Assembly (NCBI RefSeq): GCF_005239225.2
Contig: NC_133302.1
Coordinates: forward strand, 4,836,001 to 4,900,000
DNA from: Populus alba
Lineage: Eukaryota; Streptophyta; Magnoliopsida; Malpighiales; Salicaceae
DNA: 64,000 bases
Direction: 5' to 3'
Shown here: positions 46,567 through 58,799 of the stretch, piece by piece
Layout of the letters: the number at the start of each line of letters is the position of its first letter
Position numbering within the stretch: position 1 is the stretch's first letter
Notes under the pieces: model-generated
Seen by the model: only the letters and a program-made list of their open reading frames with translations
Told to the model about the DNA's origin: nothing
Database searches by the model: none
Position numbers and translations under genes: made by a program

Positions 46567-47239
46567 AGCACACACTTCAAGAATATCCTTATCTGCACTA
46601 GACCACTTGTACCTTTTTATTGTTTTTATATTTTATTATTTATTTTTGTGTTTTAAAAATATTTTAATTATTTTTTTAAAATTAATATATTTTTATTATT
46701 TTTAAATCATTTTAACTACAATTTTAAATAGATACTATATTTATATATATAAAAAAAAAACTCCCAAATAGATCCTTAGTCAATGGAAAGATTGGTAGGT
46801 CAAAAAAATAATAATAAATATCATTGGGAAATTGGAGAGAAAGTATCCGACTATAAGAAGAAGAATTTTACGTTCAAAAACGGAGAAAAGATAGGCTATA
46901 TAATTCTTTGAATCCACAAAACCATCAAAGAGACTCATTGTATATAAAGATTTCATATTCCATGCAGCCTCCCTCGTTGTTTCTTAAAAAGATGGTATAT
47001 CAGCGTTTTATTATATATTATTTAATTATTATCACGTGATAATAGAAACAATAACAAAAAACCAAAAATATGATGAAAATGAAATATCTTAAAGAATATC
47101 ATTTCAAAGTTGGATTCCTACCGGTCTCTCCTGGGTGGCTCTATGAGATTCCGTGTGTTTTCCTATGCTTTTAATATGATGAAAATTTAGCACGTGTTGG
47201 TTTTCTAGTCCTCCACAATATTTGACCAAAATATTAAAA

Positions 47240-47465
47240 GACTAGGGTATTGAACCTAGCTCTAATATTTCAAATGTAAAAAAATAAAATAGAAATTTAT
47301 ATTTATTTTTTATATTGCAATAGAAAAAGGGAGTTGTTATAATTAAGTTATTCCATTTCAAGTAGTCTGAGTATAAAAGGAAAAACTAAAAATAATTACA
47401 AGAAAATTGTATTAAATAAAATATATTGTTTTTGAATGAACATATAGTTCGAAACAGATAGAGCA
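47240..47465 (-). mobile_element. Copia LTR fragment upstream of copy B
   Basis: Same fragment as 15,695-15,935, including the GCTCTAATA primer-binding side. Confidence 0.5.
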
Positions 47466-47560
47466 TTCTCCATCATTTTGCCCCTGTTATAAAACAAATG
47501 GTTGTCTAGATCGGTTTTCCTTTGCCACCTGAACTTATAACAATAAACATTATAATCTTA

Positions 47561-47730
47561 AAGGTTAGCTTAACTAGTAAAGTCTTGGATTTACTTCTTA
47601 ATAATTACGAGTTCGAGTCATCTCAAGACCATTAGAAATTTATATGGTCATTAACTTCAAGATCTGTAAAATTAATTAAGATAAGTTTAAACTGATTCAG
47701 ACATCCATGTTAATGGAAAAAAAAAAAAAA
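47561..47730 (+). mobile_element. SINE-like insertion upstream of RLK copy B
   Basis: Same element as 16,028-16,198 with A- and B-box-like words and an A run. Confidence 0.6.
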
Positions 47731-48884
47731 CATTGAACACCATAAGTTCAAGCAACAGCAAACACATCGCGAAATGGATTGTTGAAGGACTAAATTGTGA
47801 CTATTCTCATTGTTCAGGAGCAAATGTTTACTTTACCCTCAAATCACAATCCCATAAAGCAGTCCTGAACAACCAAATTAAAGTAAGGCCGCGTTTGGGA
47901 ACATGGGCACTACTTCCCAAACAGAGTCTAAATCAAACACATCTAAGCATCTTGACAACCATTTTAAACAAACAGGAATAAGCAATGTATTTTAATATTT
48001 TAAAATAAAACATACTTAGAAGGCACTCCATATCCCTGATGGCTATTGACTTCTATTGACTTGGTACAAGTGTTCAGATAATAATCGTTCGGTGTGAGAT
48101 ATTAATCTAAGTCTTGTCAATGTTCTCTAGTTAGGTGACATATAGAGTAATTAATGTTTGATTAATTTTATTCAAAAAATTAAATGAATGATGGATTTAA
48201 AATAGTAATGAGATTTTCAAGGGGTTTGTTCATGTGCTTGAGCTGAAGTTTAAAAAAAAAAAATTAAAAAATTATTTTTAAATCATTTTGATATACTCAT
48301 ATTAAAATAAATTTTAATAAATAAAAAAATATTATTTTAATATATTTTTAAATAATTATTATTTTAAAAAAATAATATTTATTATTGTTTGAAATATCCC
48401 CTGTCTTTTCTTTTTAAACGAGGATTGAGGTTTCCAATTTTAGTTGGGAAAATAAGAGATATGTAGATCACAACATCATTTTATTATTTTATCCTCCTAG
48501 CTCTATCTTCTCCTTGGAATAGTAAGTTTTGATTTGTTTTGAAAGAACAAATAAAAGTAAAAAGATGTTATTCTAAGCTCCTAAAATAATATTTAATTGG
48601 GAAGGTGCTGATATTGCAAGTTAATGGTCAAAGTTTGAACAATAGGTAAAGTGATGTTATTCTAAGATTGGGGAGTTTTTTATTTTTATTTTTGAATTTA
48701 GGACGGTGAAAGGGAAAAAATAACACAGATAGATATATTAAAAATAAGCATAATTTAATAAGCTATTAGTATATTGACTCGTGCTGGATAGTAGGTTAAT
48801 AACATTTTTTTTCACTTATAAAATCAATATAAAGAGTATAGAGATTATTTTAATTGTTTTAAGTCTAATAACCAATCTAAATCC

Positions 48885-49135
48885 AATAGCCTTGGGTCTG
48901 GCAGTTATGCCAGACATAAATACTATTGGGTCTGACTGTAGAGCCACACTCAATGGTATTAGATCCTGCGTGAATACTAGACCCAATAGTATTGGATCTA
49001 CTATCGAACCAAATCTCATATTCTTGGATCTTGCTGCCTAACGAGGCCCAATATCCTAGGGTCTGGCGATTGAGCCAGAGCCAATAACTTTGAATCTAGT
49101 TGCGGAGCCAGACCCAGTAGCATTGGGTCTGAAAT
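48885..49135. repeat. Palindromic minisatellite, block 1
   Basis: Irregular repeats of about 35-60 bp centred on AGACCCAAT-(3 bases)-ATTGGGTCT, with GGAGCCAGA / GAGCCACA linkers. Several units are mutated to TAGATCC or TTGGATCT. The A/B collinearity ends inside this block at 49,002. Confidence 0.8.
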
Positions 49136-49485
49136 TGTGGTGCAAAATATTTTTTTAAGAGTATTTTTTATTTGAAAATAATTCAGATATTTTTTTTTAT
49201 TTTTAACAACAACGCCTCAAAATTTAAAAAAAAAAAAAAATACTAAAACAATACATCAAAATATAATATTGTTTCAAGATAAATATATTTTTAAAATACA
49301 AAAACAAACAACTTTTAAAGAAAATATGACAAAGAAAACGTGATTAAGTGTGTGTGTGTGTGTGTGTGTTTATATATAAAAAAAAAAAAAGGAAAAAAAC
49401 TTAATCACATTTTCCATATTAATTAAAACAAGTATGCATTGGGTTAAAAAATACAAAAATTATAAATATAAAAATGTCATTAGGT
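49136..49485. other. AT-rich spacer with (TG)n
   Basis: Separates the two palindromic blocks; holds ten TG units at 49,350-49,369 and A runs. No gene. Confidence 0.6.
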
Positions 49486-49640
49486 GCGGCTGGGTAGCCA
49501 AGCCCAGCCAGACCCAATAGCATTGGGTCTGGCTGTCAAGTCAGACCCAATGCTATTGGATCTAGTTAGACAATCAGACCTAAGACTATTGGTAGTTGGA
49601 TTCGATAGCATTGGATCTGGCGATCAAATCAAATCTAACA
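49486..49640. repeat. Palindromic minisatellite, block 2
   Basis: Best unit: AGCCAGACCCAAT (49,506-49,518), AGC, ATTGGGTCTGGCT (49,522-49,534), a perfect 13-bp palindrome. Further units follow to about 49,625. Confidence 0.85.
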
Positions 49641-49946
49641 ACACTTTTTGACTAAAAAACAGAAATATATTATATAGAAAAGACAATGTCCCCTGGTTCT
49701 GCAGTACTGTCCACAGTCTAAATAATCTATGTCTATAATGTGGTCCATAGTATAATAACTTTATGTACATAATACTTGTACAGTGTTTTTCCATGCATTT
49801 TAAAGTATAGTATAATAATAATGTCTTATATGTGACAAAAAAAGCCTCTAAGATTATAAAAATCAATCTATAAAAGTCCAATAAGCTTTATAAAATAGAT
49901 TTATCATTTGTGAGATTTGTTTTAAATGTGGTCAATTGTCGTGTGA

Positions 49947-50001
49947 TCCATCAAAACTGTACAGCCAAAGCTAAAATAATGCGAACAGTTGTTGGTTTAA
50001 C
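49947..50001 (-). repeat. 55-bp copy of copia RT sequence just outside the LTR
   Basis: Nearly the same text as 51,422-51,476 inside the element (shared CCATCAAAACTGTACAGCC, then AAAGCTAAAATAAT, then GGTTTAAC). It ends where the left LTR begins. Confidence 0.8.
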
Positions 50002-50143
50002 AAAAGAGAATATGGTTTTGGCAAAAAGTACACAAACCATGTGTATCATTATCATTATATAGATGTTACAGTTGTAGTGATAAACATTACAATAACAACA
50101 ACCATAACTTTCGGAATAATCACAATAGAGTTTAAGTTTAAAC

Positions 50144-52850
50144 CTAATAGAGTAAAGTTTGAAAATCAAGTATCCTGGTTTGTAGGGAGCACATGATTGA
50201 TAACACACCTTCCCTCAAATTAGTGGGTAAGGAACAAACCAATAATTTGTCGCGCAAAATACAAATCTGATCAGTAGTGTGGCCCTTGATGAAGATATTT
50301 GCAACTTGATTGCAGGTGTTGATATATCGAACAACCACATCTTTGTTAACCACCTTCTCTTTAATAAAATGATAATCAATTTCAATATGCTTAGTTCGCG
50401 CATAGAAAATAGGATTAGAAGCCAAAGACATAGCACTGAGATTATCACACATAAGTGTAGGTGGTGAAGACAAATAAATGTGCAACTCTCGTAAAAGCAT
50501 ACAGATCCAATATACTTCAGCTATCATTAATGCTCAGCTTCGATACTCTGTTTTAGTACTAGACCTTGAGACAACAGGTTGTTTCTTAGAGGACTAAGAA
50601 ACTAAACATTGTCCAATATAGATGTCATAGCCACTTGAAGGACGTCTATCAGGATTACCCGCCCAGTCCGCATCACAAAAAGCATGTAAGACAACAGTAC
50701 TTGGTTTATAGTGAAGACCAAAATCGACAGTATGCTTTAAGTAACAAAGAACTCTCTAGGCTGAAGTGCAATGGGTACTAGTAGGTGTTTGCATATGTTG
50801 ATATAACTGATTAACGGAGTATGCGATATCAAGACATGTAATGGTAACATACTAAAGGGCCCCAACAATATGGTGGTATTCAGAGGGATCAATTAAGAGA
50901 TCACCATCAAATTTTGACATTTTCGACCCAAAAATGCAGGGAACCTGGTAAGGTCGAGCACTTACCATATTAGCACAATCAAGTAAATCAGCAATTTATT
51001 TATATTGACATAAATGTAACCCTATATGATCACATGCAACCTCTATCCCTAAAAAACATAGCTCAAGTCACCTAAATCCTTCATCACAAACTCAAATTGT
51101 AGTTGTGAGATAATAAAGAATTGCCAGTGACGATAATATCGTTGAAATACACTAATATATAAATATACAATTTATCTTTATGAAGAGTGAAGAAAGAGTA
51201 GTCAACGAGTGAACCAGAGAAACCAAGATCAACTAGTGCATGTGAGAGGCAAGTGAACTAAGCTTGTGGTGCATGTTTAAGGCCATAAAGAAAGCAATGC
51301 AATCAACATACAAAGGTAGGATGTTCAGCACTGATAAACCCCTTTGGTTGCTCCGTATAAGCTTCCTCATCATCAAGATATCCTTGGAGAAAAGCATTGG
51401 AAACATCTAGTTTCCATATGGTCCATCAAAACTGTACAGCCAAAGCTAAAATAATACGAGCAATTATCGGTTTAACAACTGTGCTAAAGGTCTCAAAATA
51501 GTCGACACCAAACCTCTAATCAAATCCTTTGGTGACTAACCTCACCTTGTAATGATCAATGGAGTCAGCAGGTTTATGTTTGATCTTGTAAACCCATTTG
51601 TTGTGGACAATATGATGGGAAGAAGGTTATGGACAAAGTGACCATGTTTCGTTATCCAATAATGCCTTGAACTCAGATTCTATAGCTACATGTCATTCCA
51701 ATTTTGGAGACTGCCTATATAAAAGTGTTAGGCTTATGATGGATGACAGCTGTATGAAATAGGTGAAGTGGATGTTATGAGGAATAATGGGTCACATAGT
51801 CAGGAAACTGGCCAGGCTGAGAATGCCTTGTTTGTGAGTGAGTAACAATATGGGGAACAGGGGAGTGCTCGACAGATGGGTTTGAATAAATGAAGGGATC
51901 AGACAATTCAATGATAGTGGGATAAGGTGAAGAATTATAAGGCACAATTGAAATTTGAATAAAGGATGAGATGAGTGACACAAGGGAATCGTGGGGCTCA
52001 TGAGGTTGGGGTAAAAGATGTGAAGTTGTTGCAGGTTGATTTGCAGAAGACTTTATGCAATAGTAGGTGGTGAACCCAAAAAATTAGGGGAAGTTGGAAT
52101 TGGAAGGGGAGAAGAAGATGTACCAGTAGATCTGGTAGGTGGTGAACCCAAAAACTTAAAAGAAATTGGAATTTGAAAGGGAGAGGAAGACATAGCAGGA
52201 GGGATCACGACACCAATAGGAAAGTGATTTGGGATCCTTATTTTGGCAGGAAAATAGTTTTCATCAAACACAACACTGCGAGAAATGTAAACATGCTCAC
52301 TTACGGAATCAAGTCACCTATAACCCTTTTGACTAGAGCAATAACCAACAAAAAATGCACGGGATACTACGAGATGACAATTTGTTTTCAGCATATGGAC
52401 GTAACAAAGGATAACATCTACATTCAAAGTTTTGTAGAAAAGAATAATCAGGTGCATTTTTGTATAGTTTGAAGAAAGGAGTTTCATTATTTAAAACTAG
52501 TGTAGGTAACCTATTGATTAAATATACGACAGTTAAAAATGATTTAACCTAAAATTTCTTAGCAAGGTCAGATTGTGCAGGTAAAGTGAGGCCCATATCA
52601 ATAATATGGCGATATTTTCATTCAGCAATACCATTTTTGTTAAGTATGTTGACATGTCTGTCTATAAGAAATATCATTTTATATGACATACCGAGTAAAA
52701 AGTGAGGAAATATATTCTCCATTGTTATAGGTTTATAAACGTTTAATAGGGGATGAACAATTTTTTTCCACAAGTAATTGAAACTGAACAAAAGAATTGA
52801 AGACATTAGATTTATTTTCAATTGGATACAACCATGTAAATCAACTGAAA
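50144..52850 (-). pseudogene. Copia integrase, RT and RNase H, heavily broken
   Basis: Minus-strand fragments in several frames: an integrase core remnant at about 52,850-52,550 (FTWLYPIENKSNVF, NNGEYIS), integrase C-terminal linker about 52,550-52,330, low-complexity linker 52,230-51,780, RT pieces 51,700-50,600, and the RNase H end (50,527-50,200) with LMCDNLSAMSLASNP and ARTKHIEIDYHFIKEKV. About a dozen stops or shifts in all. Confidence 0.75.
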
Positions 52851-52853
52851 TCA

Positions 52854-53609
52854 CTAATAAAATGTTAAATAAAATTTAAAACCACTAAGTGAGATATTTG
52901 AATGGACCAGATCTAAAAGACCTAATATCTCACGATGAGAGGAGGAAAAAGGTTGTTGAATGGATTTTCCAACTTGACAAGATTCACATACAAAGCTCTT
53001 TCGCACTAAACCAACAAAAGGTAAATTAGAATTAGATAAGACATGACGCAAGACAGACTCAGATGGATGATCTAAGCGTTGATACCAAAGGGAGCTGGGT
53101 ACCTTGATTCTCATAAAGTCAGTTAGCCCTCTGCGTTTAGTATGTGATAAGTTGGCAGGATTACTAGGATAGAGCCCATTTTCACTTGGACCCTGAAGAA
53201 TCATGATTCCCGTCTGATTGTCCTGAACCAAATAAGCATTATGTGTGAGATGGAAAGTAACATCATTATCGACACAAAATTTGTTAATAGAAAAGAGATC
53301 AGTAGCAGTTTGAGGACAATGAATAATATTTTTAAGAAGAAAAAAATTGTTATAAGAATGGACAATAGATGAACTAGTATATTTAATAGAGAAACCTGCA
53401 CCATTACTCGCACCAACACTCTCATTACCATCAAATGGGCGTTTGGAATCAAGATTCTTAACATTATTAGTTACATGTGCATTAGCACCACTGTCCGCAA
53501 GCCATTGACAATTCAAAAATTCTGCATTAATATCAGCAACCATGGCTGCCAGGTTTGTAGGAGGATGACGTCCTTGGAAAGAAAAATCCATTAGCCGAAA
53601 ATTGTCCAA
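52854..53609 (-). pseudogene. Copia protease and integrase start
   Basis: Contains the copia protease motif WLADSGANAHVT, a pre-integrase zinc finger (WYQRLDHPSESVLRHV ... CESCQ) and the start of integrase. Where copia integrases usually have an HSD with the first catalytic Asp, this reads HSN, followed by a small deletion. Ends in a stop at 52,854. Confidence 0.82.
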
Positions 53610-53636
53610 TACCTGATGATTATGTCCTTTGCGGAT

Positions 53637-54495
53637 CTAGCAAGGGGAATGACCACCAAAGTTGAAAACAAAATGAACATCCTTGGTAGATGTGGAGGAG
53701 GCAGGTTTAAAAGAAAAGTTCGACTTTGTAGCATTAGTGTTTGAAGACCTAAAAAAGTGGAGTTTACGTTTCACAAACTGAAACTTTGGTCGATTAATGA
53801 ATAAAGCAAAGGAGGACATTTCTAGTGCATGATGTAATGGAGCATGACGATTCAAAATTATTTCATGATTTAGCAACTCAGACCTGAAATCGAAAAATAA
53901 CATAAAAATCTCCCGAATATGGAAGGAGTAAGAGGTAATAAATTGTGTAAAAGTATGATTAAGACCCCCAATAATAAAGGATATGAGATTGTCATCGTCA
54001 ACTATTTTTCCAAAGGCAAATATTTGATCTGCTAAGAACTTGGCTTCAGCCAGATACGTACAAAGCACAAGTCAAAGAACCTTGTTGGAGATTCTGTAGC
54101 TGACGTTTCAAATGGGAGATGTGCGATTTTGATTGAGAAGCGAAGCAAACAGCAAGAGACTATCATGCTAAAAATGAATAATCCAAACCATAAAGGGAAG
54201 CCACTAGTGCAGGAGAAATAGCGGATATGATCCAACTTAGTAAAAGTTGGTCACGACTTTGCCAACTGGTGTGGGCAGAATTTACAAACTTATTTTTGAC
54301 AACATTATCATCAACAAACATAGCAGGGCAAAGGTTAGAACCATCAACAAAGCCAAGTAGATTATGACTCTTAAGAATAAGTTTAAATTGTGCAGTCCAT
54401 GCAAGATAGTTTATCTCATCAAGTTTGATAGAGACAAGTTGCGTTGGATTGGAGAAAATAAATTGGGATAAAGAGGAGAAACCAGACTCAATCAT
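53637..54495 (-). pseudogene. Copia gag, two frames
   Basis: First piece (54,495-54,163) has the N-terminal copia gag domain (KLDEINYLAWTAQFK, LLGFVDGS). The second (54,068-53,637) is the rest of the UBN2-type gag (YLAEAKFLADQI). The frame changes between 54,163 and 54,068, and the gag ends in a stop before protease. I saw no zinc knuckle. Forms the element's particle. Confidence 0.8.
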
Positions 54496-54767
54496 GTTTT
54501 AGAAAAAGCGGAAGAAGGATCTTTAAAGCACAAGCTAGATTTGCTCTGATAGATAAACAAAAGAGCAGATGGTTTTGGCAAAAAGTACACAAATCGTGTT
54601 TATCATTATCATTATATAGATGTTACAATTGTAGTAATGATAAACATTACAATAATAGCAATTAGCAACCATAACTTTCAGAATAATCACAATAGAGTTT
54701 TAGTTTAAACCTAAACAGAGTAAAGTTTGAAAATCAAGTATTCTCGTTTGTAAGGAGCACAAAATTG

Positions 54768-55768
54768 ATGTCCTTTACATGCAAGTCCATACTTCTATCT
54801 ATCGAGAAGCCTCTAATGTGCTTATAGTCATGGGTTTTGTTGTAATGTGCATAATTATTAAACCTGCTTGATATGACAAATTAACATGGAAAACTTAGAA
54901 TCCGACCCAAGTTTTTTTTAATTAAATATATGATTAAACTAGTTTATCCTCATCAGGTTTTTAGTAATTCAATTAATCAATTTAACTAAATTTAAATTCA
55001 ACCAGAACTATATATATATAATTGACTTAATAACCTCCGCGCAAATGCTTGACTGTTCTAGCTCTTTGCTGCGATTTTAAGAACTCCATGGACCCATTAT
55101 CTTGTAAAAACGGGCTAAGGTGAAAATACAATAGGAACAGATGGGCTTTGCTTTTCACCATTTTTTTCTCTTCAAAAAGAGTTAAAAGTTTTTGTATTTC
55201 CAGCATAGTTGTAAAGCTTCCTGTGCCTTTTTTTAAAATAATTGTTTTTCGTGTATTTACAAGTATAGGGGGTGCTGATCCTGAACTTGTTTAAGCACAA
55301 GCAAGCAGATCAACATCGAGTCTTTAATGAGAAATTATGTAAAGATTAGATGTGTTTATCTAACATTTTCTACATACAATGTTTTAATTTAATCTTAAAA
55401 CTAAAATTTTGATGATGGATTATTTTAATCTTAAAACTAAAATTTTGATGATGGATTATTTTAAAATGAGCCATATCTTGTGGAACTCTCCTTGTGATTA
55501 GAAAAGATCAAGAATAAAAATCAAGATTCAAGAGTATCAAACCAGAAAATGCAAGGGAAAAAAAAACTAAAAAATGTGCATAAAACAATCTATGCTGATA
55601 TATAATCTAACAAATTAATAAATCAATCCTTCCTCATGGAGATATAAAGATGGCAAACAAGCTGAAATGAAAAGAAAAATCGATGTGTGAGAAAACAAGA
55701 GAAACAGACTCACAAAAGCAGCAGCGAAAGTACCACGGCAACCACCACATCACAGCCTTTACCCTGAA
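54768..55768. other. Intergenic DNA, no gene seen
   Basis: AT-rich. A 56-bp segment (TTTTAATCTTAAAACTAAAA, then TTTTGATGATGGATTATT) is tandemly repeated at about 55,380-55,470. Nothing else recognised. Confidence 0.5.
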
Positions 55769-55831
55769 GTGTCAAGATCTATAGCTAAAATCACACTTTT
55801 GACATTACTTCCAAGACCTCAAGGAGTCTCT

Positions 55832-58278
55832 TCAGGTTTTTTTCTCCCCCAATGTTTCAGTAGTTTTGGGCTCTGCTGCTGCTGGTGTGACTTCACTTGT
55901 TACTTTTTCTGCCTCTACCTTTACAGGAGCATTTACATCTTTTGGTTCAATTAGCACTACAGGTTCTTCCTTCACTGTTGATGATTCTTCTTCAGGCACT
56001 TCTGGCTCAGTAGGTTTTTTAGTTTCTGAAGTTTCTGGTTTGACTTCACTTGTTACTTTTTCTGTCTCTACCTTTACAGGAGCATTTACATCTTTTGGTT
56101 CAATTAGCACTACAGGTTCTTCCTTCACTGTTGATGGTTCTTCTTTAGGCACTTCTGGCTCAGTAGGTTTTTTAGTTTCTGAAGTTTCTGGTTTCTCTTG
56201 TTCTGCTGGTGCCTTGTCACTTTCTTTTGGCTCCTTCCCTTTTTCATTCTGCAAAGCATTCAATTTTAACCATAAGATATCGCAGAATATTCAAAATCTA
56301 ACTAATGTGTTCATTTTACCGATGGCATTGTAGCTTATGGCAGCCCTGCAAAGCAAGAGAAGTGAGGGCTCGGGCTTGAGCCCCCTGTCCCCCTCTTAGG
56401 GTGCAATACTAGTTATATACAAGCAATGGCGACTCTATTCCAACGGGACACCATAAATAATTCTCTACTTCTGGGGCTGGTTGTGTCAGAATCGTAGTTG
56501 TTAACCTTAGAAAGAGTTAGGGTTTTCAAGCAAAACTATTTTCTATTTAAGCATCAATGTTTCATATCTTCTTGAAGAAAACTAAAGTGTTGATTCGGTC
56601 AAGTCTGGCCATGTTGTTCGGATCCATATCTTCTTCGATTCAACTAGAAACTTGGCTTGAATTAGGTTTCGGATCCTGAATTTTCTCATATTAACCCTCC
56701 CGTCAGGCTAGTTTCAGCAGCTATGGCATAACCTGCCATCAACACCAGTCCTTCATCGACCATTGGGCCGAAGAATAACCTATCCAGTTGGCTGTTGTGT
56801 GAACAAGGCGATGCAAATGTAACGGTGTGTATGGAATTGCATTGCATAAAAATAAAATGCAGGGAACATAGCTAAGAGGCTGAAAGATACGTTCCAAAAT
56901 CCAACGAAGAACACCCCACAATATCTGACACAGTTTAATCGAATTGGTAGCAAACAGATGATCAGAATAATCCAAGCCCCAACAACCAGTACAGCTAGAT
57001 ACAAGTCTTCTATGGATGTCAAGTACTTTCAGCCATAAACCATCAATTTTGCCTTGCTTTATGGCGGCGCCCACCATCGACTAGGGCCATACATATCCAG
57101 CCTATGTTGCTCAATAGTTGCTTTCTATTACTGTCAAGATTTAACATTCCTACCTAGATCCTTCATTATCATAAAAGTTTTTAGATATATTTTTCTATCC
57201 CTCAATATTTTTATATCCCCTTTCTCACATCAAAACTAAGTTATCTAACTATGCAAACTCTGTTTTTTAATATATATTCGGTACTGTTGATGCATGTATT
57301 TTTAAAAAATATTTTTAATTTTAAAAATATATTAAAATAATTTTTTTTAGATTTTTTTTTATCATGCATATCAAAATCATTAAAAAAATACTAAAAAAAT
57401 ATTTTTTAAAAGAAAACATGTTTTTAAAAAGTATCGAAAAATAAAAGCTGCTACGGTACCAAATAAGTTGTTATTTATTTATCTAATAAGAAGATCGCAT
57501 TAAAATAATATTATACAATACCTTCTCACTATTAATATATAAAACTAATGTGGGCAACAAATTAAAAAAAAAAAAAATTATCTCATTCAACTATTAAAGG
57601 GTATGAAAATGAAATCACAGAAAATATTGAGGAAAATCATGGAAGAACCAAACAAAAAATGGGTCCTTGATAAGAGTTAATTTGTTTGTATGTCATCAAA
57701 TGAATATGCAAAATAACAAAGTTGAAGATACCTTACCCAAACTTTCCTGTTCATAGAAACTAAAGCTTTTAACTTTATTGCTTATAATATCCCAACAAAT
57801 AAAATAAACCTAATACAAATAGCTGCATATACTTGAGTTTTTCATAGAGAAAGTGGGCTCAAGGGAAAAGTTTTACGTGAGCTTAAACTTTAATTATTGC
57901 TAAAGAATGTCTTAAAATAAATTAAATCAAAATCAAAATCTTTCATTTATGTTTGCACAAAAAATAAAATTAAAATTAAAAAAAAATTGTATGGAAAATC
58001 TTGATGTAAGAAATAAAATAAAAAATAAATACCTCCTTGAACAAATTACTTAGAGATCGTCTCTTGTTGTCATCAACAATCTCAGTCTCCTCCACCTTAT
58101 CACCGCCAGCAGCACCAATATCTTTCTCAAAAACGACTTTCTTTTCCTCTTCATCCACAGCGACAGCCTTATCTTCAACCTGAACATCATCACCTGTTGC
58201 CACCACAACTTCCTCCTTGGCAGGCTCAGGAGTCTCACCCTCCTTCAACACCTCAGGCTTGGTGGCACAGGCTCCCAT
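55832..58278 (-). CDS. Small acidic Glu/Lys/Pro-rich protein with N-myristoylation-type start
   Basis: Two exons: 58,278-58,033 (82 codons) and 56,248-55,832 (138 codons plus stop), phase 0, donor GTATTT and acceptor GCTTTGCAG, 220 residues. Begins MGACATKP: Gly2 could be myristoylated and Cys4 acylated, suggesting membrane attachment. The rest is low-complexity and probably disordered, rich in E, K, P, V and T. Exon 2 has a 51-residue direct repeat (KPETSETKKPTEPEVP to EKVTSEV), the copies differing at only a few positions. The RRSLSNLFKE segment just before the intron is the only basic, non-repetitive part. Plants have similar MGAC-starting acidic proteins of unknown role. Function not assigned. 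Confidence 0.75.
55880..56185 (-). repeat. 153-bp direct repeat inside exon 2
   Basis: Two adjacent copies (about 55,880-56,032 and 56,033-56,185) encode the 51-residue repeat; they differ at few bases, so the duplication or its conversion is recent. Confidence 0.9.
56249..58032 (-). other. Intron of the acidic-protein gene, with repeats
   Basis: 1.78 kb. Near 56,600-56,700 is a repeat (TCAACTAGAAACTTGGC, GGATCCTGAATTTTC) also seen in an RLK intron at 10,730-10,780. 57,290-57,440 is an AT-rich MITE-like repeat. A 112-codon minus-strand frame at 56,739-57,077 is unrecognised. 56,430-56,510 has an AATGGCGACTC and GTGTCAGAA context resembling a gypsy LTR end. Confidence 0.5.
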
Positions 58279-58492
58279 ATTATCCTTCCTTCTCTCCCTT
58301 TAACGAGTAACTATTATCCTTTCTTTTGGTGTACGTTAAAGAAAGCTAAAAGAAAGATTCAAGAATTGTAGACAGACAAGGAGAGGAAAGAAAATATGGG
58401 AAACTTGAATATAAATAAAAGAAGATGAAGGAGAAACGTGGGATGCTATTTTTTTGGCTCCGGCATCCACTCTGTGATGGAGGGAAGCGTAT

Positions 58493-58507
58493 GTGTATAT
58501 ATATAGA
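58493..58507 (-). promoter_or_regulatory. Possible TATA box of the acidic-protein gene
   Basis: CTATATATATACAC on the minus strand, about 220 bp before the ATG. Confidence 0.45.
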
Positions 58508-58666
58508 CAGAGAAGAAAGAGGAAGAAAAGAAAAGAAAGACGGAGAGACAAGAAAAACTGGTTTGAAAATTAAGGGTTTTCAATGTTTTTTTCGAAGCTT
58601 GGTTTTTGTGAAATATTTTTTAAAATTTTTCTTAATTTGGAATTACGGTAGAACAGGTGTCCCAGG

Positions 58667-58745
58667 CTGTGAGAGGGAGAGGGAGAGGGAGAGGGGGGAT
58701 GTTTCTGAGAAGAGTGAGGGAAGGGAAGGAGAGGGAGGGAGAGAA
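58667..58745. repeat. GA-rich tract upstream of the acidic-protein gene
   Basis: Repeated GAGAGG on plus, a pyrimidine patch on the gene strand, about 390-470 bp before the ATG. Such tracts are common in plant promoters. Confidence 0.7.
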
Positions 58746-58799
58746 GGAAGGAAAATGGATGGTTTTTTTTTTTTTAAGCGGGGAATTTGAGGGGTTCAT

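Larger units (their letters stand above)
50002..54767 (-). mobile_element. Decayed Ty1/copia retrotransposon
   Basis: Short LTRs of about 205-215 bp at 50,002-50,205 and 54,554-54,767 are clearly alike (shared GGTTTTGGCAAAAAGTACAC, TTATCATTATCATTATATAG). On the minus strand the right LTR is 5'. Beside it is TATCAGAGC (54,543-54,551), an initiator-Met-tRNA primer-binding site. At the other end GAGGGAAGGTG (50,216-50,206) is the polypurine tract before the 3' LTR. Internal order gag, protease, integrase, RT, RNase H is the copia order. Many stops and shifts; not active. Confidence 0.9.

Noticed and set aside
48781..49041. Frames on both strands through the palindromic minisatellite
   Set aside because: Palindromic repeats keep both strands open; no start context or family.
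56739..57077. 112-codon minus-strand frame in the intron of the acidic-protein gene
   Set aside because: Ordinary-looking residues but no recognised domain and overlapping frames of equal quality; possibly a transposon relic, not supportable as a gene.
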